This document shows positions 52,558-61,467 of a DNA stretch of 64,000 bases, piece after piece; the first letter of the stretch is position 1; each line of letters opens with the position of its first letter. Position numbers and translations under genes: made by a program. The stretch spans positions 51,228-115,227 of the forward strand of contig NZ_VITV01000015.1 of the NCBI RefSeq assembly GCF_007828035.1. Direction: 5' to 3'. The stretch is from Nitrospirillum amazonense. Lineage in GTDB: Bacteria > Pseudomonadota > Alphaproteobacteria > Azospirillales > Azospirillaceae. The notes beneath the pieces were generated by a model. It was not told the DNA's origin, searched no databases, and worked only from the letters and a program-made list of their open reading frames with translations.

Positions 52558-52649
52558 GGAGAGTCCCAATCTGGAGAAGGCCGCCAAATTAACCGCTTAA
52601 CATTGCGCTGTCATGTCGGGGGCGGCATTGGAGCGCAGGACCCGGACAT

Positions 52650-52673
52650 AAAAAATGGCCCGGGAAGGGCCAT
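52650..52673 (-). terminator. Terminator of tRNA-Leu
   Basis: On the minus strand a 7-bp stem (ATGGCCC/GGGCCAT, 52655-52673) with a 5-nt loop is followed by a run of T. It stands 33 bp after the tRNA 3' end. Confidence 0.8.
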
Positions 52674-52705
52674 CTTTGGCAGTCAGCGATTTCAAAGGAT
52701 GGAAG

Positions 52706-52791
52706 TGGTGCCCCCGGTCGGACTCGAACCAACACGACCTTGCGGCCAACAGATTTTGAGTCTGCCGCGTCTACCATTTCGCCACGGAGGC
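52706..52791 (-). tRNA. tRNA-Leu (anticodon CAA)
   Basis: On the minus strand the gene begins GCCTCCG and ends CGGGGGCA with an encoded CCA, giving a 7-bp acceptor stem with one T-G pair. The D region is TGGCGAAATGGTAGACGC, the anticodon loop CTCAAAA reads CAA (codon UUG), there is a long variable arm, and the T loop is GGTTCGAGTCC. The long variable arm and sequence make it a leucine tRNA. Confidence 0.96.
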
Positions 52792-52817
52792 ACCGGGCGC
52801 TTTCAAGCGTGCGGCGG

Positions 52818-52845
52818 ATCATAGCGATAGAAAGCCGGGGGTCAA
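52818..52845 (-). promoter_or_regulatory. Sigma-70 promoter of tRNA-Leu
   Basis: On the minus strand TTGACC (52845-52840) and TATGAT (52823-52818) are separated by 16 bp, 27 bp before the tRNA. Each matches the consensus at five of six positions. Confidence 0.75.
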
Positions 52846-53012
52846 GCGCCGCATAGCACCGCCGGGTCAGGGGCGGGTCATGGGGTTGCGCCACGGGGTT
52901 GACACGCGGCGGGGCGGGGGCGGCGGTTGCAGGCGCGGGACGCACCTGATAGACGGGTAGCGCCCGGCTCGCCCCTTATCCCAAAGGGCGGCCCCGCTGT
53001 CGGAGATGCCCG

Positions 53013-53597
53013 TTGCTGCGTAGCCTTTATGACCGCACCCTCGCCCTCGCCGGCCACCGCCATGCCGTCTGGGCCCTGGCGGGTATTTCCTTCATCGAAA
53101 GCTCGGTCTTTCCCATTCCCCCGGATCTGCTGCTGATCCCGCTGATCCTGGCCGACCGGCGCCGCGCCTTCTTCCTGGCCACGGTCTGCACCGTCGCCTC
53201 GGTCCTGGGCGGCTTCCTGGGCTACGCCATCGGCTATTATTTCTGGGACACCATCGGCCATCGCGTCATCGAGGCCTACGGCCTGATGGGTAAGTACATG
53301 GAGTTCAAGCAGGGATTCGACGAGAAGGGCGCCTGGATCATCATCCTGAAGGGGATGACGCCCATCCCCTATAAGCTGGTGACCATCGCCAGCGGCGCCT
53401 TCCAGTTCGACCTGGCCACCTTCGCCGGCGCCTCGCTCATCTCCCGCGCCCTGCGCTTCTTCCTTGTCGCCGCACTCCTCTGGAAATTCGGTGAACCGAT
53501 CCGCACATTCGTGGAAAAGCGCCTGACGCTGGTCACTACCGCGGCCCTGGTCCTGATCATCAGCGGCTTCATTCTGGTGAAGTACCTGCATCTCTAG
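53013..53597 (+). CDS. YqaA/DedA-like membrane protein
   Basis: A 194-aa inner-membrane protein of the YqaA branch of the SNARE-associated/DedA (VTT) family. Motifs: FIESSVFPIPPDLLLIPLIL near residue 27, GYYFWDTIG near 74 and GMTPIPYKLVTIASGAF near 113 with the re-entrant Pro. The start is a TTG at 53013 with GGAG 7-8 bases before; the ATG at 53006 is in another frame and stops at once. It leads a run with dsbB (30 bp later) and coq7. Confidence 0.87.
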   Translation: MLRSLYDRTLALAGHRHAVWALAGISFIESSVFPIPPDLLLIPLILADRRRAFFLATVCTVASVLGGFLGYAIGYYFWDTIGHRVIEAYGLMGKYMEFKQGFDEKGAWIIILKGMTPIPYKLVTIASGAFQFDLATFAGASLISRALRFFLVAALLWKFGEPIRTFVEKRLTLVTTAALVLIISGFILVKYLHL

Positions 53598-53627
53598 AGC
53601 CCCACCGCCCCATCCGGAAACCACCCC

Positions 53628-54149
53628 ATGACCGCTTACGCGCCCAGCCCGACCGCCGCCCCGTCCCCGCTGGCCCACCCCCGCCTGCCGCAGGCGGCGC
53701 TAGTCCTGGCATCGGTCGGAGCGCTGGGCACGGCGCTGCTGTCGCAGTATGTGGGCGGCCTGCACCCGTGCGAGTTCTGCATCTGGCAGCGCTGGGCCTA
53801 TGTCGCCGCCATCGTGGCGCTGCTGCCCGGCTTGGCGAACCCGCGGTTCCGTACCGCCTCGCTGGTCCTGGGCGGGCTTGCCTTCCTGGCGGGTGCCGCC
53901 ATCGCCGGCTTCCATGCGGGCGTGGAGCAGCATTGGTGGGAAGGCTTCACCACCTGCAGCAGCAGCATGCCCAAGAACCTGACGCTGGATCAGTTGCGCG
54001 AGCGCCTGCTGTCCGCCCCGCTGGTGCGCTGTGATGAGGCGCAGTGGACCTTCCACGGTATCTCCATGGCCGCCTTCAACTTCCCGGCCTCGCTGATCCT
54101 GGGCCTGGTGGCCTGGGCTGCCGCCCGCGCCGGCGCCAAGCGGGCCTGA
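53628..54149 (+). CDS. dsbB: Disulfide bond formation protein B
   Basis: A 173-aa inner-membrane quinone reductase that reoxidises DsbA. The first redox pair is in HPCEFCIWQR (CxxC) at about residue 48, the second pair is the Cys in TTCSSS near 110 and in VRCDEAQ near 133. Four membrane segments. It lies between yqaA and coq7, 10 bp before coq7; electrons go to ubiquinone, whose synthesis needs Coq7. Confidence 0.93.
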   Translation: MTAYAPSPTAAPSPLAHPRLPQAALVLASVGALGTALLSQYVGGLHPCEFCIWQRWAYVAAIVALLPGLANPRFRTASLVLGGLAFLAGAAIAGFHAGVEQHWWEGFTTCSSSMPKNLTLDQLRERLLSAPLVRCDEAQWTFHGISMAAFNFPASLILGLVAWAAARAGAKRA

Positions 54150-54159
54150 GGATATGGTC

Positions 54160-54747
54160 ATGACCGACACCGCCCCCGCTGACACCTCTAAGCAGGCTGA
54201 ACGCCTGGCCCGGCGCCCCTTGCCGGGCGATTTGGGCACCGAGGCGCAAATCGCCCGCATCATCCGCGTGGACCAGGCGGGCGAGTACGGCGCCGCCCGC
54301 ATCTATGCCGGCCAGCTGTCGGTGCTGGGCAAGAGTCCGGTGGGCGCCACCATCCGCCATATGGAGGAGCAGGAGCGCGTCCACCTCGACACCTTCAACC
54401 AGATGATGGTCAAGCGCCGGGTGCGCCCCACCGCCCTGCAGCCGCTGTGGAAGGTGGCCGGCTACGCTCTGGGTGCCGCCACCGCCCTGATGGGCGAACG
54501 AGCGGCCATGGCCTGCACCGTGGCGGTGGAGGAGGCCATCGACGCCCACTATGCCGAGCAGGCAGAACGCCTGGGCCCGGGCGAGGCGGAGCTGAAGGCC
54601 ACCATCGAGAAATTCCGGGCCGAGGAGCTGGAGCACCGCGACATCGGCATCGCCCACGATGCCGAGCTGACCACCGGCTATCCCGTGCTGTACACCCTGA
54701 TCAAGGCGGGCACCCGCGCCGTCATCTGGGTGGCGGAACGGGTCTGA
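54160..54747 (+). CDS. coq7: Demethoxyubiquinone hydroxylase Coq7
   Basis: A 195-aa di-iron hydroxylase of ubiquinone synthesis. Iron ligands are visible: RVDQAGEYGAARIYAGQ (Glu), HMEEQERVHLDTF (Glu and His), VAVEEAIDAHYAEQ and FRAEELEHRDIGI (Glu and His). ATG 54160 has GAGG 8 bases upstream; ATG 54154 is possible. It abuts the TonB receptor gene on the other strand with no gap. Confidence 0.94.
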   Translation: MTDTAPADTSKQAERLARRPLPGDLGTEAQIARIIRVDQAGEYGAARIYAGQLSVLGKSPVGATIRHMEEQERVHLDTFNQMMVKRRVRPTALQPLWKVAGYALGAATALMGERAAMACTVAVEEAIDAHYAEQAERLGPGEAELKATIEKFRAEELEHRDIGIAHDAELTTGYPVLYTLIKAGTRAVIWVAERV

Positions 54748-56862
54748 TCATGGCGCGGCGCCCTCCGCCTTGTTCTCGTCGCCACCCAGCCTGTACGTCA
54801 GCCTGAAATAGACGATCTGCCCCGGCACGGCCAATTCGGACCGTTCCCGATACTGCGGCGTGTCGATCCATGTCACGCGCCGCACGCTGTTGAACACGTC
54901 GTTGGCGGTGACAATCAATTTCAGCCGGGACGTCACGTCATGGCCATAGGACAGGGTCACCGACTGATAGCCGGACCGCGTGCCGCCCGCCTCCAGCGAC
55001 CGGCCATGCAGTTGCGCCTGGAGTTGCAGGCGGTCGCCCTCCGCCGGCGTCCAGGTCAGGTTGACCTTGGTCAGGTGCGTGAACAGGGCGCCGTTATAGT
55101 TGCCACCGCTAACTGGGATGGATTCCCGGACGTGGGACAGGTCGGAACTGAGGCCGACCGCCCAGTCCGGCCCCAGATGGAAATCCACCGCCAGATCCAG
55201 GCCGGCCGACGTGCCGCTGCCCGCGTTTTCCACCGTGGAGACCAGGGCCGTGTCGCCCGGTGCCGCAGCATAGCGATAGTCCACGATATCGTCGCTCAGA
55301 CGGCGCGCATACAGGGTGCCGCTGGCCGTCACCTGCGCCGCCGTGTAGGTGTAGCCAGCCGCCACCGAGTCCGTCCGGCTGGGCCGCAAGCCGGTGTTGC
55401 CCAGAATGGTGGTCGCGCCCACGATGGTCTGAAGCGGGTTCAGCTGTTCGGTCGTCGGCCGGTCGATACGCCGGGTGTAGCTGAACGTCAGGCGGCTTTC
55501 GGGGCTGAGGTCCCGGCCCAGGGATAGACTGGGCAACCAGCGCAGGTCGTTCGAGTCCGGCATGCCATCCGCCGCCGCCAGGAACCGGGTCGCCATCGAC
55601 TCCACCCGCAGCCCGCCCTTGACCAGCCAGGGGCCCAACAGGCGCTGGTAACTGGCGTAACCGGCGCTGAGGGTGCGGTTGAGACCGAAGCGCGCGGCGG
55701 GGGAGGCGCCGAACCCGCCATCACCCGAACCGCCCACGGCCCCCGCCTGGTAGGCCGACTGCACCCGGCCCGACTCGATCTCGAAGCCCAGCTTGAGCTG
55801 CCCCTCCCGGGGTAGCGGCAGGACGTAGTCGCCGCTGACCGTATCGATCAGCTCACGTTCGGTGTGCCGCTGGCGATAGATGTCCTCCACGAAGGCCGGA
55901 ACCTGGAAGAGCTGGTCGTCGGTCTGGTCGCGCAGCGTCTCATGATCCTCGTGGCTGGCCTTCACGGTCAGCGTGTCGCCGCCGACCACCCCCTTGTGGA
56001 CGTAATCGCCGGTCAGGGAGGCGTGGTCGAAGTGCTGCGGAGCGCGATCCTGAGTCACGCTGCGGCTGGTCGGCCCGCCATCGGAACCATAGACGTCCAG
56101 ATCATCCCGGTATTGGCGCGGCCGGTGGCGCAGGGCCCCCTCCCCGCCGAGGCTGACGGTGTCGTGGGCCGAAGCGGCATAAGAGACCCCTAGGGTGCCG
56201 GTGGTGTTGGTGTAGGGCACGAAGGTGGAGCGATGCTCCACCAGGCGGCCGGCGGCTGATCCGTCCGCGTTCTTGGCCGTCCGGTCGATGTCCAGCAGGT
56301 CGTAGCGGATGTCGTCCCGCACGTCGGCAGAGCCGCTGAACGTCCAGGCCCCCACCCCGAAGGAGCCAGCGGCGGAGCCGCTGCGCCGCCCCTGCGAACC
56401 GATCCCCGCCCCCAGGTCCGCCTTGGCCGCGGGGCCGCGCGGCTTGCGCGTGACCAGGTTGATGATGATGCCAGCATCCCCCCGGAACTCCGGCCCCGGG
56501 TCGGTGATGACCTCGATCTTGGCGATGGTGTTGGCCGGCATGGATTGCAGGGCCGTCGCCAAGGGCATGCCGCGCAAGGCCGCCGACGGCTTGCCATCGA
56601 TCATGACCGTGACGGCGGCGCCATGCACGCGGACCTTGCCCGCCGGGTCGACACTGACCGCGGGCAGGGCGGTCAGGACGTCGGCGACACTGCCGCCCCC
56701 CTTGGCCTGGAGGTTGTTCGCTAGGTCGTAGACCGTGCGATCGTCCAGATGCATGGCTTCCGGCGGGGTGGCCGTGACGGTGATTTCCGTCTGCGCCAGC
56801 GCCGATGGCGCGGTGAGGGCAAGGCCGGCGATGACCGTGTTGCGAAAGCCTCTGACCTTCAC
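54748..56862 (-). CDS. TonB-dependent outer-membrane receptor
   Basis: A 704-aa receptor with signal peptide (VIAGLALTAPSALAQTEITV), a plug domain (GGGSVADVLTALPAVSVDPAG, MIDGKPSAALRGMPL, IEVITDPGPEFRGDAGIIIN in pieces) and a barrel. The plug is like that of the outer membrane beta-barrel family with TonB-type N-terminus, found often in Sphingomonas- and Caulobacter-like bacteria; it ends in YRLGGDENKAEGAAP, past the usual closing strand. The ligand is unknown. It is divergent from an AmpR-like LysR gene with 255 bp between them. Confidence 0.85.
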   Translation of the reverse strand: MKVRGFRNTVIAGLALTAPSALAQTEITVTATPPEAMHLDDRTVYDLANNLQAKGGGSVADVLTALPAVSVDPAGKVRVHGAAVTVMIDGKPSAALRGMPLATALQSMPANTIAKIEVITDPGPEFRGDAGIIINLVTRKPRGPAAKADLGAGIGSQGRRSGSAAGSFGVGAWTFSGSADVRDDIRYDLLDIDRTAKNADGSAAGRLVEHRSTFVPYTNTTGTLGVSYAASAHDTVSLGGEGALRHRPRQYRDDLDVYGSDGGPTSRSVTQDRAPQHFDHASLTGDYVHKGVVGGDTLTVKASHEDHETLRDQTDDQLFQVPAFVEDIYRQRHTERELIDTVSGDYVLPLPREGQLKLGFEIESGRVQSAYQAGAVGGSGDGGFGASPAARFGLNRTLSAGYASYQRLLGPWLVKGGLRVESMATRFLAAADGMPDSNDLRWLPSLSLGRDLSPESRLTFSYTRRIDRPTTEQLNPLQTIVGATTILGNTGLRPSRTDSVAAGYTYTAAQVTASGTLYARRLSDDIVDYRYAAAPGDTALVSTVENAGSGTSAGLDLAVDFHLGPDWAVGLSSDLSHVRESIPVSGGNYNGALFTHLTKVNLTWTPAEGDRLQLQAQLHGRSLEAGGTRSGYQSVTLSYGHDVTSRLKLIVTANDVFNSVRRVTWIDTPQYRERSELAVPGQIVYFRLTYRLGGDENKAEGAAP

Positions 56863-57117
56863 CCTATTCCCCCTTCATACGGTCTTGGCGCGGGCACATG
56901 GGCGCATACTCCCGACAGCAGGGGCCGGGAGGTCGCAAGGCACGGGCGCGTAGTGGAAACGAGGGGAACGGCCCTTGGGAAAAGCGGGACATTCCCAACG
57001 CTTTTCTCAGATCGTCGCGCCCCCGTCAGTCGGTAATGCCTTAAAATTCCAGCATTTGATTGCCGGCGCAAACGACGATACCTTGGCGCGATCCTGAATT
57101 TTTCTAAGGACGGGACC

Positions 57118-57993
57118 ATGCCGCTCAGCGCCATTTCCTTGAACGCGCTGCGGGCCTTCGAGGCCGCGGCACGGCACCTGAGCCTGACCCGCGCGGCGGC
57201 GGAGCTGCACGTCACGCAATCGGCGGTCAGCCATCAGGTGCGCGGGCTGGAGGAGCAACTGGGCGTCAGCCTGTTCCGCCGCAGCACCCGGGGCCTGATC
57301 CTGACCGATGAGGGGCAGGCCCTGGCGCCCACGATCCTGGAGGCGTTCGCCATGATGGAGCGGACGCTGGACGCCGTCAGCGCGACGGGCCCGGCGGAGA
57401 TCGTCAATTTGGGCGTGGTCGGCACCTTCGCGGTGGGCTTCCTGTTCGAACGCCTGGCCGCGTTCCGGGCCCACCATCCGCGCGTCGACCTGCGTATCAT
57501 GACCAACAACAACAAGGTCGACCTGTGGACGGAAAGCCTGGACCTGGCCATCCGCTTCGGCGACGGCGCCTGGCATGGCGTGGAAGCGCACCGCCTGATG
57601 GACGCGCCCATGACGCCGCTGTGCGCGCCGTCCCTGGCCGCCGTCCTGAAAACGCCGGCCGACCTGGCCGGGCACCCGCTGCTGCGGTCCTACCGGTCCC
57701 AGGATTGGCCGGCTTGGCTGAAAGCCGCCGGCGTGCCCGGCATCCCGGCGCGGGGGCCCCTGTTCGACGCCTCCACCCTCATGATCCAGGCGGCCATGGT
57801 GGGGGAAGGCGTCGCCCTGGCGCCACCCGCCATGTTCCGGCGGGAATTGGCGGAAGGCCGGCTGGTGCAGCCGTTCCAGGTGTCGGTGGACAGCGGGTGC
57901 TATTGGCTGACCCGCTTGTTTTCCAAGCCGCTGACGCCGGGCGTGAGGGCGTTCCAGGACTGGATCCTGGCCTGCACCGCCCCCCACCGCTGA
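57118..57993 (+). CDS. ampR: AmpR-like LysR transcriptional regulator
   Basis: A 291-aa regulator. The N-terminal part (LNALRAFEAAARHLSLTRAA, then ELHVTQSAVSHQVRGLE) is of the AmpR/GcvA type. The effector domain is specifically AmpR-like: VGTFAVG places Gly102 and Thr103, and TNNNKVDLW places Asp135, at exactly the AmpR numbers that matter for muropeptide response; FGDGAWHG and APMTPLCAPSLAA also match. AmpR normally senses cell-wall fragments and controls ampC, but no beta-lactamase gene is here; the divergent gene is a TonB receptor. Confidence 0.82.
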   Translation: MPLSAISLNALRAFEAAARHLSLTRAAAELHVTQSAVSHQVRGLEEQLGVSLFRRSTRGLILTDEGQALAPTILEAFAMMERTLDAVSATGPAEIVNLGVVGTFAVGFLFERLAAFRAHHPRVDLRIMTNNNKVDLWTESLDLAIRFGDGAWHGVEAHRLMDAPMTPLCAPSLAAVLKTPADLAGHPLLRSYRSQDWPAWLKAAGVPGIPARGPLFDASTLMIQAAMVGEGVALAPPAMFRRELAEGRLVQPFQVSVDSGCYWLTRLFSKPLTPGVRAFQDWILACTAPHR

Positions 57994-57998
57994 AACCG

Positions 57999-58568
57999 TC
58001 AGAACGGATCCAGCTCGGTGTCCCAGTAGAGGAAGTCGCGCCAGCTCTCGTGCAGGAAGTTGGGCGGGAAGGCCCGGCCGTTTTCCTGCAGCTGAAAGAC
58101 CGTGGGCTGGAAGGGGGGGCTCAAGGGGATCATGCCGCACACGTGGGGCAACCGGTTGCCCTTGGCCAGGTTGCAGGCGGAGCAGGAGGTGACGACGTTG
58201 TCCCAGGTGGTGCGTCCGCCGCGGGAGCGTGGGATGACGTGGTCGAAGGTCAGTTCCTGGGTGGGGAAAGGCTCACCGCAATACTGACAACAGAAGTGAT
58301 CGCGCAGGAAAACGTTGAAGCGGGTGAAGGCCGGCCTTCGCGTCGCCGGTATGTATTCCTTCAGGCTGATGACGCTGGGTATTCGGATTTCCGCGGTGGG
58401 CGACCGGACGACGCGGTCGTAGACGGAAATGATGTTGACCCTGTCCAGGAAGACCGCCTTGACGGTGTCCTGCCAGGACCAAAGGGACAAGGGGAAATAA
58501 CTGAGCGGCCGAAAATCGGCGTTCAGCACCAAGGCCGGACAACTGTCTAGTGGTGGAGACAATACCAC
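57999..58568 (-). CDS. HNH endonuclease family protein
   Basis: A 189-aa protein with an HNH fold: CCQYCGEPF supplies the first zinc Cys pair, LTFDHVIPRSRGG the catalytic His, TTWDNVV the Asn and CSACNLAKGNRLP the second Cys pair and the last HNH helix. The N-terminal LNADFRPLSYFPLSLWSWQ is typical of a widely conserved single-copy alphaproteobacterial group. The start is a GTG at 58568 or a TTG at 58562; homologues start near there. It converges tightly on the AmpR-like gene (5 bp apart). Confidence 0.88.
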   Translation of the reverse strand: MVLSPPLDSCPALVLNADFRPLSYFPLSLWSWQDTVKAVFLDRVNIISVYDRVVRSPTAEIRIPSVISLKEYIPATRRPAFTRFNVFLRDHFCCQYCGEPFPTQELTFDHVIPRSRGGRTTWDNVVTSCSACNLAKGNRLPHVCGMIPLSPPFQPTVFQLQENGRAFPPNFLHESWRDFLYWDTELDPF

Positions 58569-58845
58569 CCCCGCACCGTTCCCGAGGACGGCCGCGGGCC
58601 GAACCCACGGCCAGAAATCACCGTCTTATTAGCCTTTCCCGTCCCTCTCGGCAATCCTCGCCTTCGTGGGGACCCCGCTATTTCACGATAACGTCATACC
58701 GCTACCCACAAGATGTGGGGCCAATGGGCTCACCTAACCCTTTTTATAGGCCCGCCAGCATACGTCACCCGCGGGACTCGGTCGCATATGACTGAATTGA
58801 CGGGGCGGGGTGGGCAGCGAGCGTCCGCCGATGGTATCAGGGGAC

Positions 58846-59694
58846 ATGGACCAGCCCGTCACCCGCTTTGCCCCCAGCCCCACCGGCCTGCCCCATCTGG
58901 GCCATGGCTATTCCGCCCTGTTCGGCTGGCACGCCGCGAGGAAGGCGGGCGGGACCTTCCTGCTGCGCTTCGAGGACATCGACCCCAACCGCTGCCGGCC
59001 CGAGTTCGAGGAGGCGTTTACCCGTGACCTCCGCTGGCTGGGCCTGAGTTGGCCGGAGCCGGTGCGCCGCCAGTCGGAGCATATGACGGACTACCGCGCC
59101 GCCCTGGACCGGCTGGCGGGCCTGGGCGTGCTGTACCCCTGCTTTTGCTCACGCAAGGACATCCAGGACGAGATCGCGCGGGCCGGGGCGGCGCCCCATG
59201 GGCCGGAGGGGCCGCTCTATCCCGGCACCTGCCGCCACATGGACCCGGGCCGGCGGGCCGACCTGCTGGCCGCCGGCACGCCGCACGCCCTGCGCCTGAA
59301 TGTCGCGGCCGCCGCGCACCAGACCGGGCCGCTGGGCTGGACCGACCTTGATGCCGGCCCCCAGGTGGCCCAGCCGGGCATCCTGGGCGACGTGGTGCTG
59401 GCCCGCCGCGACGTCGCCACCAGCTATCACTTGGCGGTGACGGTGGACGACCATCTGCAAGGCGTCACCCTGGTGACCCGGGGGCGGGACCTGATGGAGG
59501 CGACGCACGTGCATCGCCTGTTGCAGGCCCTGCTGGACCTGGACGTGCCCACCTGGCACCACCACCGCCTGCTGATGAACGAGCGGGGCGAACGGCTGGC
59601 CAAGCGCGACGGTGCCGCCAGCCTGGCGGCCTTGCGTGACAGCGGCGCCACACCGGCCGAGGTGTGTCATCGCCTGGGCATGGAAACGCCTTGA
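58846..59694 (+). CDS. gluQ: Glutamyl-Q tRNA(Asp) synthetase
   Basis: A 282-aa enzyme that attaches glutamate to queuosine in tRNA-Asp, a short paralogue of GluRS without the anticodon-binding domain. The class I signature is PSPTGLPHLGHGYSA (HLGH), the zinc site is CFCSRKDI with YPGTCRH, and the KMSKS-like loop is RLAKRDG. ATG 58846 was chosen for AGGGG close upstream and for fit to the family; an ATG at 58831 has no ribosome site. The 277 bp upstream (58569-58845) holds a small hairpin CCCACA-AGA-TGTGGG at 58705-58719 and nothing else clear. Confidence 0.93.
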   Translation: MDQPVTRFAPSPTGLPHLGHGYSALFGWHAARKAGGTFLLRFEDIDPNRCRPEFEEAFTRDLRWLGLSWPEPVRRQSEHMTDYRAALDRLAGLGVLYPCFCSRKDIQDEIARAGAAPHGPEGPLYPGTCRHMDPGRRADLLAAGTPHALRLNVAAAAHQTGPLGWTDLDAGPQVAQPGILGDVVLARRDVATSYHLAVTVDDHLQGVTLVTRGRDLMEATHVHRLLQALLDLDVPTWHHHRLLMNERGERLAKRDGAASLAALRDSGATPAEVCHRLGMETP

Positions 59695-59808
59695 TCGGGA
59701 ACCGACTTGATCAAGAATGGGTCGCGCTCATCTAGCCATGCGCACACGCTTCGCTTTTTAGCGAATTTTTCGCCACCCAGACGGAAGGCCCCGTGGTAAG
59801 AACGCGCC

Positions 59809-60288
59809 ATGCCTGATGCCGATACCCTCGCCCACTACCGCACCCTCGTCAAAGACACGACGATAGACGGCAACACCCTGCTGTCGACGGACTACTTCAA
59901 TCACTTCAACGAAGTGATCATGCTGTTGTCCATGCTGGGCGACATGCCGGACATGCTGGACGAGATTCGGGCCTGGCAGCCCAAGACCTACAAGCAGCAT
60001 TTCGAGGGCAGCGGCCTGGGCTTCGCCTCCCTGGCCATCGACGCCTACGACCATGTGCCGCCCGAGTATCGCCAGCCCTTCGATCGCGTCATCGCGGAGC
60101 TGGAGGCGACCATCGCCGAGGCGGTGGTGGTGCTGGAGGCGGAACTGGGCTCCCCCGAGGTGCTAGGCTTCATGGCGTCGGATTACTGGCAGCGCCTGCA
60201 GAAGCTGGTGGACCGGGGCAGCGCCATCGTCCACGGCGCCACGGAACAGGCCACGCTGGACCAGGACGCGATCGACGCGCTTTTTTAG
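59809..60288 (+). CDS. Hypothetical protein, 159 aa
   Basis: I do not recognise the family. The protein is acidic, soluble and mostly helical, with many hydrophobic residues in the first half (LLSTDYFNHFNEVIMLLSML) and no Cys. It lacks signal peptide and membrane segments. ATG 59809 follows gluQ by 114 bp. Codon use is typical. The second copy of the dispersed repeat starts 4 bp after its stop. Confidence 0.65.
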   Translation: MPDADTLAHYRTLVKDTTIDGNTLLSTDYFNHFNEVIMLLSMLGDMPDMLDEIRAWQPKTYKQHFEGSGLGFASLAIDAYDHVPPEYRQPFDRVIAELEATIAEAVVVLEAELGSPEVLGFMASDYWQRLQKLVDRGSAIVHGATEQATLDQDAIDALF

Positions 60289-60291
60289 GCG

Positions 60292-60353
60292 CCTCAGGCG
60301 CCGGCGGGGCATCCGCCCCTTGGCTGATCCTCGCTGCGCCCTGCGGTGCTCGC
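60292..60353 (-). repeat. Dispersed structured repeat, copy 2
   Basis: About 62 bp, the inverted counterpart of the repeat at 4588-4651. On the minus strand it reads GCGAGCACCG and so on to CGGCGCCTGAGG, with the central hairpin GGGGC-GGAT-GCCCC. It lies just after a gene end and before the converging Nudix gene. Confidence 0.75.
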
Positions 60354-60399
60354 TCCGGCGGACGCCGTCGCGTCCTAGGAACAAAAAGAGCGTCGGGCG

Positions 60400-61260
60400 T
60401 CAGTCGGTGGCCCTGAGGCCAGTCACAAGATCCATGTAATTCGGCTCGTGATCCGGGTTGAGCTGGCCGTGGCGGATCAGGAAGTCGATCACCACCAGGT
60501 TGACGTTGAACTTCCAGTCGTCGGTGGTGCGCACGCTGTCGGCCACGCGGGCCAAGGGCCAGAGCTCGAAGGCCTCGACCTCGCCGTCCGTGTTGCGCGG
60601 GATGACATCGCGGCTGAGCGCCAGGTCATAGCAGAACAGGGTGTCGCGGCGCAGGCCGGCCACCGTGTCGAAGACATAGGTGATGGCGCCCACCGGCACG
60701 GCGGCACGGGCCAGGCCGGGATCCAGCCCCGCCTCCTCATGCGCCTCCTTCGCCAGGTTTTCCGCCAGGCTGAGGCCGGCCGGCTGGCCGCCCGCCACCA
60801 TGTTGTCCAGCTTGCCCGGGGCCACGCCACGGTCACGGGCGCGGCGTCCCACCCACATCTCGATGCGCCCATCCGGGCCGGGCACATAGCCGTTCACGTG
60901 CAGGCCGAAGCCGCGCACGCCGAAACCGGGAACGGCGGCCCGGTCGATTTTCAGCAGTTCCGGCTGGCCCCACTGCGCCAGCACCGGGAAATCCTCTCCC
61001 CGCAAGGGGGGCACCATCCCCTCCGCCGCCAGCACCGCCACCACCTCGGCCACCGCCTGGCTGCGACGCGCGGGATCGGGGGGCAGCAGATCCAGCAGGG
61101 GCGCCGCCCCGCCCGTCAGGCGGAACGCGTCGCTGAGGCTGGCCACCCGGTCGGCGAAGGCGGGACGCACGTACCCCACCGGCCGGCCATTGACCGCGAA
61201 AGGCAGGAAGGCGGCCGCGTCGTGGGTGTTGCACGCCTGAATGTGTCGGATGAAGGCCAT
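60400..61260 (-). CDS. Nudix hydrolase with DUF4743 N-terminal domain
   Basis: A 286-aa protein. The N-terminal 110 residues match the DUF4743 domain (GYVRPAFADRV, then the LRGEDFPVLAQWGQPELLKI type region). The Nudix box is GGQPAGLSLAENLAKEA then HEEAGLD, with Lys in place of the usual Arg before the metal-binding Glu. Similar proteins are fused to or related to thiamine pyrophosphokinase in yeast and remove phosphate from oxidised thiamine diphosphate derivatives. ATG 61260 fits the family; the frame is open to 61350. Confidence 0.86.
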   Translation of the reverse strand: MAFIRHIQACNTHDAAAFLPFAVNGRPVGYVRPAFADRVASLSDAFRLTGGAAPLLDLLPPDPARRSQAVAEVVAVLAAEGMVPPLRGEDFPVLAQWGQPELLKIDRAAVPGFGVRGFGLHVNGYVPGPDGRIEMWVGRRARDRGVAPGKLDNMVAGGQPAGLSLAENLAKEAHEEAGLDPGLARAAVPVGAITYVFDTVAGLRRDTLFCYDLALSRDVIPRNTDGEVEAFELWPLARVADSVRTTDDWKFNVNLVVIDFLIRHGQLNPDHEPNYMDLVTGLRATD

Positions 61261-61467
61261 GCCCCGGTTTAGCCCGGTCACGGCGCGGATGCAATGTCGC
61301 CCGTCGCGGCACACAGGCTCCGGTTGATCTACATCAATTACTATTACCAAAAGGTTAGGGTCGCGCTGGGTGCCCAGTTGTCTTTACGGATGATTCATCA
61401 ACCCGGCATGATTTTGACCTGGCCGCACGCTGTTCGCCAGCGCCGCATAGACGACCAGGAGAAAATC

